This document shows, piece by piece, positions 1 through 8,004 of a stretch of DNA of 64,000 nt. The stretch lies in contig NZ_JAGGKV010000008.1 in NCBI RefSeq assembly GCF_017874035.1, forward strand, positions 124,001 to 188,000. The letters run 5' to 3'. The notes below the pieces were generated by a model, which worked only from the letters and a program-made list of their open reading frames with translations, was not told the origin of the DNA and searched no databases. Every line of letters begins with the position of its first letter. The stretch's first letter is position 1. The position numbers were made by a program, and so were the translations under genes. The DNA comes from Paenibacillus aceris. Its GTDB lineage: Bacteria > Bacillota > Bacilli > Paenibacillales > NBRC-103111.

Positions 1-1057
1 ATCTTTTGACCGAGTTTTCCGGAGTTAATTGAGCAAGTTTCAGAAACTCCCAGGCTAATTCTTTATTTTTGGAAAACTTGGAAATCATCAGCCCTGTTCC
101 GCCCCATACCGTAGTCGGTACTGATTTGGGACCGCCCAGAGGCATTGGAACAGCGGCCCATTTGCCCTCCAGCTCCGGTGCGTTATCCGCCAGCAAATTG
201 ACCCACCAATCCGGACCGAAAGCAGCTATGTAATTCCCCTTCTTAAATTGATCCCAATATGCCGGACCGTCATAATAGTTTTTATCCATGATGCCGTCTT
301 TTTTCCATGCGTACATCCGCTTCAAAGCTGTTTGGCCTTCCGGGGTATTAAATCCGGGCTGGCCGTCATTAGTGACAATATCTCCACCCTCTTGCTTAAT
401 GAACAGCTCGAAATACGTTTGGTCCCCTCCGGTCTTCGTTGTGGAGTTCCCGGGGAAGATATATTTTTTATCGCCGACTAACTTTTTGGCTTGCTCCGTA
501 AATTGATCCCAAGTATGCAGCTCGGCTACGTTAATTCCTGCTTTATCGAATAAATCCTTACGATAATAAAGGGCAGAGGCGGTTGCGGCATGCTCGATCC
601 CGTACTGCTTGTCGTTAAAGGTATACAGCGCCTGCCGTCCTTTGGACATCACGTCGGTCAGGTTGTCGCTTTTTAAATAGTCGTTCAAAGGTTCGAAAGG
701 GATATCTCCACGAATAAATTTAGGAAACTGTGATTGCTCGATATCGATAAGATCGGGTGCGCCATCTCCGCCCGACTTGGAGATAACTAAGTATTTATCT
801 GCAAGTGCTGTGCCTTCCATCAAATTAATCTCAACCGTAACCTCCGGCTGTTTTTTCTTAAAGTCTTCCTTTATAGCTTCAAAGAACCTTTTATGGGGTT
901 CAGCAAACACCCATAATGTCAGCTTTTTTCCGCCGGTAGTGGCTTGCTCTGCTTTTTTGCTTTCACCAGAAGCAGGGTCTCCGACATTAGGCGTACAAGC
1001 AGTTAACGCAAAAGTTAACGCAATAGCTGCAGAAATCGCTGAACAATTTTTTCTCAC
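1..1057 (-). CDS. Sugar ABC transporter substrate-binding lipoprotein (family 1), 3' end outside window
   Basis: Extracellular binding component of a carbohydrate ABC importer. The reading frame opens with GTG (1055-1057) behind a GGAAAGGG ribosome-binding site and runs off the left edge, giving 352 visible residues. The N-terminus MRKNCSAISAAIALTFALTAC is a lipoprotein signal with an LTAC lipobox. Family-1 hallmarks follow: a KKLTLWVF strand, DGAPDLIDIE, an ALYYRKDLFDKAGI block, and GKWAAVPMPLGG plus a WGGTGLMISK strand near the C-terminus. It is a separate transcription unit from the lyase gene upstream because a terminator lies between them (1276-1303). A cre-like box sits 62-75 bp upstream. 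Substrate is unknown; the pectin genes next door make a uronide or plant sugar plausible. Confidence 0.88.
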   Translation of the reverse strand, partial: MRKNCSAISAAIALTFALTACTPNVGDPASGESKKAEQATTGGKKLTLWVFAEPHKRFFEAIKEDFKKKQPEVTVEINLMEGTALADKYLVISKSGGDGAPDLIDIEQSQFPKFIRGDIPFEPLNDYLKSDNLTDVMSKGRQALYTFNDKQYGIEHAATASALYYRKDLFDKAGINVAELHTWDQFTEQAKKLVGDKKYIFPGNSTTKTGGDQTYFELFIKQEGGDIVTNDGQPGFNTPEGQTALKRMYAWKKDGIMDKNYYDGPAYWDQFKKGNYIAAFGPDWWVNLLADNAPELEGKWAAVPMPLGGPKSVPTTVWGGTGLMISKFSKNKELAWEFLKLAQLTPENSVKR

Positions 1058-1118
1058 TATGTATACACCCTTTCCAATTTTTAATATTTATTAAGATTGT
1101 TTATATTTCAAATCATAA

Positions 1119-1132
1119 TGTATGCGTTTACA
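1119..1132 (-). promoter_or_regulatory. cre-like CcpA site before binding-protein gene
   Basis: On the minus strand this reads TGTAAACGCATACA, one mismatch from the TGWAANCGNTNWCA catabolite-response consensus. It lies 62 bp upstream of the GTG start of the partial binding-protein gene, a position suited to repression at the promoter. Confidence 0.5.
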
Positions 1133-1275
1133 GTTGGGAATGCACGAACTTCCATTAAATTGTGTCTGAGATTGATATCTTATAATCTAGTTAATAATTA
1201 AAGCAGATGCTCTGACTACATTCTGATTTATTAGCTAGTGTCACGAAGCCATCTTCCCTGTAGCTTTAGTTGAGA

Positions 1276-1303
1276 AAAGGCTGCCGATTTGTCGGCAGCC
1301 TTT
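1276..1303 (-). terminator. Rho-independent terminator after the oligogalacturonate lyase gene
   Basis: A perfect 12-bp stem (AAAGGCTGCCGA / TCGGCAGCCTTT) with a 4-base loop lies 51 bp past the lyase stop codon, with TTTTCTC following on the minus strand. It ends the pectin operon. Confidence 0.8.
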
Positions 1304-1354
1304 GACTTGAAGGTTAATTGAGTGTAGGTTTTCGTAGCATCAATCATGTACTCC

Positions 1355-2470
1355 TCATTCCAAGTCCACTTTATAGATGCAAGGAACACCCTCCATGTCT
1401 GAGGTAAAGATAATAAACGTACCGTCTGGCGAAAAAGCCGGATGCGGATGGGCATCCTGCGTATTGCCGTATGACTTCCAGCTAGTTCCATGGGAGCATA
1501 GCCGTTCTTCCTGCCTCTTCTCTACATCCACTAAATAGACGAAATGCTGTTCCGGCATTTGTCCGTCCCCGACGATCTTCGTATGATTAGCATTCGAAAT
1601 AAAATGGCAATACTTAGAGCAGTTCATCCAGATTTCTTCTTCTAACGTATCGGGGTCCATGAAACGAATGCTTTCGTGATCGCGATCATCCTTATGCCGG
1701 TAGACATAAGCAAATCTGGAGCCATCGGCAAGCCAGTATTCATGCGTAATGAGCTCATCATGCGTTTGCTCCTTAGCGCAGCGCAGCCCGGTCGTGTCCT
1801 TCTGGACCAGCCAGAGCCGGGCGTCAATCAAATGCCCAGGACCTTCATGGCAAAACAAAACGGTCGAAGGGTCGTTTGGACGAATTTGCGGATGCCCGAG
1901 CCAGCAATTTAGCTCCTCGTGTGCGATGTGGCTGGTTCGCTGTTCGATATCCAGGTAAATGATTCGGCAGTGCGGCTTAGCTGCCCACTGAGGCTCGAAG
2001 CTGGACCAGTCGCCTTTATTTGGCACAACATCCTTCTCATTGATCTCAACCAGAACGATATATTTGTCATCAGAGCTGAGACCAGGATTCGCATTCGATT
2101 TCCACCCTGCAGGTGATTCGTATATGACCTCTTCCTTCAGTGTGGTCATCTCTAATCGCATGATCCGCTGATCCCTGCAATAGATCAGATAGCAATCGTC
2201 ACTCGTCAGACTGCAGCTGAAATCGTGGACATTCGGCCCGTCCGTTAATTGCATGGCTGATCCATCGTCCAGATCCATTCGGTAAAGCTGACGAACCCCC
2301 TCCCTCTCGCTGGCGTAGATGAGGTACCGGCTGTCGTTCGTCATCATTTTATAATAAAAATAGGGGTGATGGTTTACTTGCTCCGGTGCTGTCAAACGAG
2401 TAATCGATCGCCCCGTATAAGCATCGTTAAACCGATGGAACTCATTGCGAATCATTGATCCTTTTGCCAT
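1355..2470 (-). CDS. ogl: Oligogalacturonate lyase (PL22)
   Basis: Cytoplasmic enzyme that splits short (mostly unsaturated) oligogalacturonides by beta-elimination to 5-keto-4-deoxyuronate. The 371-residue product is a seven-bladed propeller-type protein close to the usual family length (about 385). Visible signature residues are the CHEGPGH block (near 208-213), THEYW with His243, HF with His289, and the QDAHPHPAF motif with Gln338, His341 and His343. These correspond to the general-base His and the His/Gln/His/His manganese ligands described for PL22 enzymes. There is no signal peptide. It is the last gene of a minus-strand operon with a sugar importer, 48 bp after the 578-aa unknown, so it probably processes imported pectin fragments. 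GGAGTG ribosome-binding site; Met6 is an alternative start. Confidence 0.9.
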   Translation of the reverse strand: MAKGSMIRNEFHRFNDAYTGRSITRLTAPEQVNHHPYFYYKMMTNDSRYLIYASEREGVRQLYRMDLDDGSAMQLTDGPNVHDFSCSLTSDDCYLIYCRDQRIMRLEMTTLKEEVIYESPAGWKSNANPGLSSDDKYIVLVEINEKDVVPNKGDWSSFEPQWAAKPHCRIIYLDIEQRTSHIAHEELNCWLGHPQIRPNDPSTVLFCHEGPGHLIDARLWLVQKDTTGLRCAKEQTHDELITHEYWLADGSRFAYVYRHKDDRDHESIRFMDPDTLEEEIWMNCSKYCHFISNANHTKIVGDGQMPEQHFVYLVDVEKRQEERLCSHGTSWKSYGNTQDAHPHPAFSPDGTFIIFTSDMEGVPCIYKVDLE

Positions 2471-2518
2471 CTGCGATCACTCCATCTCTAATAATTTAAC
2501 CATCGAGCATTTGCTTGC

Positions 2519-4255
2519 TTATGTCCGTGGGCGTAACATCTCCTGCTTCTCGGCTGGTTTGAGCGGTAATCTCAACTGAAGCGTCGGGCGGTTCGGAGCA
2601 CGGAATTCTGCATGAACCTCATGTTCTGCCTCAGAGCCTCCTGTGCCTGCATCCATGACTGAAGCGGCTGCGTCGAGGGATTCATTGGATGTTTCACCCA
2701 AACTCCATGCAAAAACAAGCAATGCTTTCTGCATGCGAAGAAAATCAAATCTTTTCTTCTCACCAGAGTAGATTACATAGTCAAGGAACAGCTTATTTTG
2801 TTCACTTCCGAGCTGCCATCCCGGCTGTTCCCCGTCGAAGGCTGCGAATAGTTTTTTTACGAACAACGTCTGCTCAGCTAGATGTACCACTGCCGATTCG
2901 TCATCATACGAAATAGCTTCTGCCATCACGCCATCCAGACTCCCCCCGATCTCAAAGCGTATACGCAGGTCCTCTGATTCGATAAACCCATCGATTGGGT
3001 CGAGTCCGATGTGCGTATTGCCGCCATTCGTGCAAAAGCCGATACCAAACAGCACATCCTTCCCCTCGTGAGCGCAGGTAAAGACGCCGGAAGAATAATC
3101 GTAGCCCTCGTTGAGCAGTCGCAAATGAATATAGGTGGATTCCTCACTATTGCGTACATAAGCTAGTAAATTGCGGCGCTGATTCCACATAACATCCTTG
3201 CTGAAAGTTCCTACACTAATAGGGCCCTCCATATATGTGGTTGCTTGATTGACTATCAAGCCAACCTCATTTTTGCTAATCGTCTGCACTAGCTTCGCGG
3301 TATGAGTATGCTTGAACGCCGGTAAATACTTCTCAGGACATTGAATGTCATTGCCGTACCAATCCAAACTGTACTTTAGCTGGTCGTCCGGCATAAAATT
3401 CAATGCGCCATGGCTCGCGATCTGTACGAAAGACAAAATTTCCGGCATCATCAACGTATGATAGGCCCGGCTGTGTGGTCCAGACCACTGCCGACTGGGG
3501 GCATGGAAGTGTTCTGCCACCATTCCCCATGCGACATCCAGCATCTCCTTACTGAGCTGTTTTGCTTCAGCTATTTGGGTCGCCGTATAAATGCTGGACA
3601 ATTCTTGAATCGCGACAATCGTATACGTCGGACTGTTGTATTCTTGGAATGTTCCCAGCTGCCTCGTATACTCGCAGAAGCGTCTTAGCCTTTCCAATCC
3701 GAAATTTAAATATTTTTCTTCCCCATAGATCTCACCGGTCAGCAAAGTAACGAAAGCGCCCATAATCGCAATGTTCGTATAACTAGGACCGACATTACGC
3801 TTAATAATAGCGTCGCACGAGCAGGACAATGCATGCCGAATCTGCTCACGCAGATCCGCGCCAAGTACGTCCGAATGCCTCTGCTCGGCGAGTACCAACC
3901 GCTTCCCGCAGAAGTCGGCCCAATTCCAGTCCGGTGGAGCCATCATCTCGAGCGGCTCTTCGTAGAACCAAGACCAGATCCCGAAGGTAGCATTCTCGGG
4001 ATTTTGATCCTGCAGGCTGATCACCTGCTCAAGAATTTCTTGCGCTCTTTCCACATGAAGAGGTTGTCGGCTGTCTAGCAGCCCCAATGCATAGACACAT
4101 GCTGCCAGTGTGGGATGTGTAAACGCTACATTTTTCAACGTGCTGTGATAGCCCGGTGTATGGAAAGGCTTGCGAACCATCCGCAGCTCAGGCGAATATT
4201 CCGTGTGCCATTGTTCAAGCTGCTCGATAAGCATTTTGTTCGGATCCATTGTCAT
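2519..4255 (-). CDS. Uncharacterised 578-aa protein of the pectin operon
   Basis: Not recognised with certainty. The first half (about 1-330) is helical with aromatic-rich segments such as FGIWSWFYEEPLEMMAPPDWNWADF, YNSPTYTIVAIQELS and WSGPHSRAYHTLMMPEI. The second half is rich in beta-strands (YLHLRLLNEGYDYSSGVF-like stretches, RFEIGG, VHLAEQTLFVKKLFAAFDGEQPGWQLG). This layout resembles an (alpha/alpha)6 toroid followed by a beta-sandwich, as in heparinase/alginate-lyase type polysaccharide lyases, but no family motif could be confirmed. There is no signal peptide, so it is probably cytoplasmic. The ATG at 4253-4255 is chosen because AAGGAG lies 11 bases before it; an in-frame GTG at 4265 overlaps that site. 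Its place between a binding protein and the lyase suggests an acidic-oligosaccharide enzyme (inference). Confidence 0.75.
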   Translation of the reverse strand: MTMDPNKMLIEQLEQWHTEYSPELRMVRKPFHTPGYHSTLKNVAFTHPTLAACVYALGLLDSRQPLHVERAQEILEQVISLQDQNPENATFGIWSWFYEEPLEMMAPPDWNWADFCGKRLVLAEQRHSDVLGADLREQIRHALSCSCDAIIKRNVGPSYTNIAIMGAFVTLLTGEIYGEEKYLNFGLERLRRFCEYTRQLGTFQEYNSPTYTIVAIQELSSIYTATQIAEAKQLSKEMLDVAWGMVAEHFHAPSRQWSGPHSRAYHTLMMPEILSFVQIASHGALNFMPDDQLKYSLDWYGNDIQCPEKYLPAFKHTHTAKLVQTISKNEVGLIVNQATTYMEGPISVGTFSKDVMWNQRRNLLAYVRNSEESTYIHLRLLNEGYDYSSGVFTCAHEGKDVLFGIGFCTNGGNTHIGLDPIDGFIESEDLRIRFEIGGSLDGVMAEAISYDDESAVVHLAEQTLFVKKLFAAFDGEQPGWQLGSEQNKLFLDYVIYSGEKKRFDFLRMQKALLVFAWSLGETSNESLDAAASVMDAGTGGSEAEHEVHAEFRAPNRPTLQLRLPLKPAEKQEMLRPRT

Positions 4256-4381
4256 CGTTAGATACACTCCTTCGTTTGTACAAGGATAAACGACTTCGTC
4301 GTCCTTATAGGACGAACACGTTTGTCAAGGTAGATGCGAAGCAAAAGTATAAAACTTATACTTTCTTATCTACTGAAATAA

Positions 4382-4409
4382 CCCCCCGACTCCTGTTCGA
4401 ATCGGGAGG
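4382..4409 (-). terminator. Intra-operon terminator after the binding-protein gene
   Basis: Minus-strand stem CCTCCCGA / TCGGGGGG (8 pairs, one G-U), 12-base loop, then TTATTTC. It lies just after the binding-protein stop codon and before the 578-aa gene, so it probably trims transcription after the highly needed binding protein. Confidence 0.6.
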
Positions 4410-4430
4410 CTGCACAGCCGTCTATGAAGC

Positions 4431-5984
4431 TTACTTCCCCTTCAAATTGTTCTGATACCATTCTTGCGCCAGTTTATCGACGTTATCACCGCCAAGACGT
4501 TTCCATTCTTTGCGCAGCTGCTCTATCCCCCACTGTGGCGAGTATTGGGCGCCTCCCGTAATGACCTTGGTTTCAATATCTTCCGACAAGGGACCGAAAG
4601 AAGTAGACGTTTCACTCAGCTCAGGGAACGTTGGATTAAACGGAATATCTCGTCTGTATTTGTTCTTCATGGCTACCTTGAGAGATTCTCCCTGCACCTT
4701 GGCATATTCCTGAGAAATCGCATCCGTCGCTGCCATCACTGCAAAATCCTCCGGTTTTGGACTCCATTGATCGAGTACAGCATACTCAGAAGCATAGATC
4801 GTTTCCTTCTTATTCTTCTCCGCATCAAGGGCTTGAGGAACCCCATTAACCAGTTTGTAATGAACGCCTTCCTGACCGAACTTTACATCGAACCAGTTTT
4901 TGTCGATCCACCAATCCAGTAATTTAATTGCAGCTTCCGGATTTTTCATATTCTTATTGAAAACAATCAAACGATTTGCCGGCGGTTCTTGATACAAGCC
5001 GAACTTACCATACTTGGTTGATACCGGCTCTAGAGGTACAAGCTTGGAATCAGGCGCATTTTGCTTCAATTCCCTGTATTCTGCACCAATGTTCCAGCTG
5101 GCAAAATATATGCCTGCTTTACCTGTTACGAACAGCTGTCTTTCCTTCTGATAGTTCTTGTCCGTAATATATTCCTTGTCGATTAGCCCTTCATCGAAAA
5201 ACAGTTTGAGTTCAGCCAGCACATCCGTATAGCGGTCCGTTAAGCCACCGTACACGATTTTATCGTTCTCAAGATACCAATTACTTTTGTTAGACGCATA
5301 CAAGGCTTGAATAATGCCCATGTAGTTATAGTTGAAAGCAGCTCCCAGAGTATCATTCTTGCCATTGCCATCTGGATCTTTATCCCTAAAGGCCCGCATG
5401 ACATTAACCAGCTCATCTATTGTCGTAGGTGTCTTCAGGCCCAGCTTATCCAGCCAGTCTTGACGAATCCACATTCCGTGATTGGCAATAGCGTCAATGC
5501 CCCGAGCACTGGTAGCCATATAGGTTTTGCCGTCGAACATGGTATAAGGTTTCAACTCTGGATGTGCTTTCAAGTAGGCTTTGTAGGAAGTACTATATTT
5601 CTCGATATAATCATCAATTGGCTGAATCGCTCCCTGCTCCTTCAGTGTCGCCATGTAATCCCGTCCGAACTCCCACATCATATCCGGTGCTTCGCCGGCA
5701 GCGATGAGCGTATTCAGCTTCTTCGTAGATTCTGTCCGCAGGATTGGAACCCATTTTACGTTAATGCCCGATTTCTCATTGATGTATTTCGTAGTCCGGT
5801 TACTTTCATAAGTTCCTTCGTCACTCGCCACTTGCCCGCGATCCAAGATGGACACGCTGACCTCCAGCTTCTTATTCCCCGCTGAATCCTTACCGGAATT
5901 ACCTGAGCTGCTTGGTGAGGAGCAAGCTGCAATCATGAATAAAGAAGCCACCACCGTTAAAGCTACATGCTTTTGTTTAATCAT
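4431..5984 (-). CDS. LplA-type extracellular sugar-binding lipoprotein
   Basis: Binding lipoprotein for a family-1 oligosaccharide importer. The 517-residue product begins MIKQKHVALTVVASLFMIAAC, a lipoprotein signal with an IAAC lipobox, then a Ser/Gly linker. Typical LplA/YtcQ features follow: ILRTESTKKLNTLIAAGEAPDMMWE near residue 85-110, WIRQDWLDKLGLKTPTTIDE (about 170) and DKDPDGNGKNDTLG (about 195), with KNPEAAIKLLDWWID near 350. It has a good AGGAGG site and lies 38 bp after the YtcP-type permease gene, so SBP and permeases are one operon. The operon context (oligogalacturonate lyase, YesS-like regulator) points to a pectin-derived oligosaccharide as ligand; that is inference. Confidence 0.9.
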   Translation of the reverse strand: MIKQKHVALTVVASLFMIAACSSPSSSGNSGKDSAGNKKLEVSVSILDRGQVASDEGTYESNRTTKYINEKSGINVKWVPILRTESTKKLNTLIAAGEAPDMMWEFGRDYMATLKEQGAIQPIDDYIEKYSTSYKAYLKAHPELKPYTMFDGKTYMATSARGIDAIANHGMWIRQDWLDKLGLKTPTTIDELVNVMRAFRDKDPDGNGKNDTLGAAFNYNYMGIIQALYASNKSNWYLENDKIVYGGLTDRYTDVLAELKLFFDEGLIDKEYITDKNYQKERQLFVTGKAGIYFASWNIGAEYRELKQNAPDSKLVPLEPVSTKYGKFGLYQEPPANRLIVFNKNMKNPEAAIKLLDWWIDKNWFDVKFGQEGVHYKLVNGVPQALDAEKNKKETIYASEYAVLDQWSPKPEDFAVMAATDAISQEYAKVQGESLKVAMKNKYRRDIPFNPTFPELSETSTSFGPLSEDIETKVITGGAQYSPQWGIEQLRKEWKRLGGDNVDKLAQEWYQNNLKGK

Positions 5985-6022
5985 TCCATCTTCGCCTCCT
6001 ACAATAGGTATGGATTTTCTAA

Positions 6023-6919
6023 TTAACCTTTAATCGAACCAATCAAGACGCCTTTAACAAAATACTTTTGTAAGAACGGGTATACACACAGGATCGGCAG
6101 CACGGAAATAATAATCGCAGCAGCCCTTAGACCCTCCGGCGTTACCATGGTTTGCATAGTAGCTCCTTCGCTCCCGTTGGTCGCATTCGTATTGAGCAGG
6201 TTCTGGCTAGTCGTATCGATCATCTGCAGCAGCTTAACCATCAGGGACAACTTGCCGGAATTCGTGATATACATGAGAACGTTCATATACGAGTTCCACC
6301 AGTTCACCGAATAAAATAACGTCAGCGCCGCAATAATTGGCATAGAAAGAGGAAGAATAATTTTCCAAATAATGAACAGATCATTTGCTCCGTCAATCGC
6401 TGCGGATTCCTCTAATTCGGAAGGCAACCCTTCGAAAAACGATTTCATCACAAAGAAATTATAAGTGCTGAGCAGCCCGGGCAGCCAAAGTGCCCAGTAG
6501 GTGTTCATAATACCTAGCGTTTTAATAAGAATATAGTTAGGGATGAGCCCTCCGCCGAACAGCATGGTGAAGGTAATGATCATCAGCAGGAAGTTCCTGC
6601 CTTTAAGCCTCTTGCGACTTAACGGATAGGCAGCCATGATGGTTGCCACAATATTGATGGAGGTTCCCACTACGGTGATGATAAGAGTATTCTTCATTGC
6701 TTTGAACAGCTGGCCGTCTTCAATTAAGTTGTAAAAGGAGGTAAATGTGACTTCCTTCGGCCACAAGAACACTTCACCCGACATAATTGCTCGTGAGCTG
6801 CTTATAGAAGTTGATAGCACATGAATGAACGGGAATAAAGTCATCATGGCAAGAACCGCAAGAAATACATATATGACACCATTAACGAGCTTTATTGCCG
6901 ATCTCTGACTGCCGGACAC
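6023..6919 (-). CDS. Sugar ABC transporter permease, YtcP/MalG type
   Basis: Inner-membrane subunit of the importer. About six transmembrane helices are visible, beginning with LVNGVIYVFLAVLAMMTLFPF. The cytoplasmic EAA loop is ELEESAAIDGANDLFIIWKIILPLS, and the C-terminus YPFLQKYFVKGVLIGSIKG is typical of the YtcP group. A longer frame from 6946 is open, but TAAGGAGG (the upstream stop codon plus a ribosome-binding site) lies 8 bases before GTG at 6917-6919, so that GTG (298 aa) is the better start. This makes translation coupled to the preceding permease gene. Confidence 0.9.
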   Translation of the reverse strand: MSGSQRSAIKLVNGVIYVFLAVLAMMTLFPFIHVLSTSISSSRAIMSGEVFLWPKEVTFTSFYNLIEDGQLFKAMKNTLIITVVGTSINIVATIMAAYPLSRKRLKGRNFLLMIITFTMLFGGGLIPNYILIKTLGIMNTYWALWLPGLLSTYNFFVMKSFFEGLPSELEESAAIDGANDLFIIWKIILPLSMPIIAALTLFYSVNWWNSYMNVLMYITNSGKLSLMVKLLQMIDTTSQNLLNTNATNGSEGATMQTMVTPEGLRAAAIIISVLPILCVYPFLQKYFVKGVLIGSIKG

Positions 6920-6932
6920 CGCATTCTCCTCC

Positions 6933-7910
6933 TTACCATAGCCCATTCTCGCCTAAGGCTTTTATTAATCGGTTCACGCTAACGACCAAGATCAAGCCAA
7001 TGATGGATTGAAACAAGCCAAGCGCTGTTGTATAGCTGTACTGCGAACCTTCCAAACCGACATGATACACATAGGTACTGATCACGTTAGCAACCTCGGA
7101 AACCGCTTTATTTTGCATGACGAAAATATGCTCAAATCCCACATCCATCATCTGCCCCACTCGCAGAATCAGCAGAATTGCAATCGTGGAGCGGATGCCG
7201 GGCAGCGTAACGTGCCAGATGCGCCGCAGCTTGCTCGCTCCGTCAATCTTAGCTGCTTCATACAGCTGAGGATCAATGCCAGCCATGGCGGCCAGGTATA
7301 GAATGGTTCCCCAACCGGCATTCTGCCATATCCCCGACAAAATGAACGCAATCGGCCACCAGAAAGTGCTCGCCATGAAATAAACCGGATCTATGCCAAA
7401 CAGTTTCAATAGAACAGTGTTTACAATCCCCGTGGAAGGAGACAGAAGCGCGATAACAATACCTCCAAGTACCACCCAGGAGATAAAATGCGGAATGTAG
7501 AGCAAATTCTGAATCGTTCGCTTGTACCATTCCACTCGTACTTCATTTAATAGTAAGGCTAGGACAATAGGAACAGGAAAAGCGAATACAATGCTGTACA
7601 CATTAAGCAGAAGCGTGTTCTTCAAAACATTGAAGAAATCTGGACTAGTAAATAATCTGTTGAAATGCTTCAGTCCAACCCATTGACTCCCCCATATTCC
7701 GTCGGCGAAACGATAATTCTTAAAAGCAATGATCTCACCAAGCATCGGCGTGTACTTAAATGTGAAATAGTAAGCAAAGATGGGCAGCAGCAGCAGGTAC
7801 AAATATTTATCCCGCTTCACATATTTCCAAGCCAGTTTAAGAATATTGGTTTGCACCTTCTTTCCGGCACTCGCTTGTGCAGTAGTGGCCCCGACGAATC
7901 GTGATTTCAT
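6933..7910 (-). CDS. Sugar ABC transporter permease, LplB/YteP type
   Basis: Second membrane subunit of the pectin-operon importer, 325 residues. Seen: a first helix YLYLLLLPIFAYYFTFKYTPM, the LplB-like PMLGEIIAFKNYRFADG segment, and the EAA loop LYEAAKIDGASKLRRIWHVTLPGI near residue 225. The start at 7910 is set by a strong AGAGGAGG eight bases before the ATG; a longer frame to 7949 has no such site. Its stop codon TAA overlaps the ribosome-binding site of the next permease. No ATPase gene is in the operon, which is normal for this family because a shared MsmX-like ATPase usually serves several importers. Confidence 0.9.
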   Translation of the reverse strand: MKSRFVGATTAQASAGKKVQTNILKLAWKYVKRDKYLYLLLLPIFAYYFTFKYTPMLGEIIAFKNYRFADGIWGSQWVGLKHFNRLFTSPDFFNVLKNTLLLNVYSIVFAFPVPIVLALLLNEVRVEWYKRTIQNLLYIPHFISWVVLGGIVIALLSPSTGIVNTVLLKLFGIDPVYFMASTFWWPIAFILSGIWQNAGWGTILYLAAMAGIDPQLYEAAKIDGASKLRRIWHVTLPGIRSTIAILLILRVGQMMDVGFEHIFVMQNKAVSEVANVISTYVYHVGLEGSQYSYTTALGLFQSIIGLILVVSVNRLIKALGENGLW

Positions 7911-8004
7911 ATCCCTACCTCCTCTCGGTTCGATGACTTGCACCTTCATGGTAACGCTCTCGGGTAGATTAGAAAATATTCACTTTTTAAAGAACAACCT
8001 TTTT

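Noticed and set aside
5307..5885. 192-aa plus-strand open frame
   Set aside because: It lies fully antisense to the LplA-type binding-protein gene, has no ribosome-binding site and shows no family pattern; a shadow frame.
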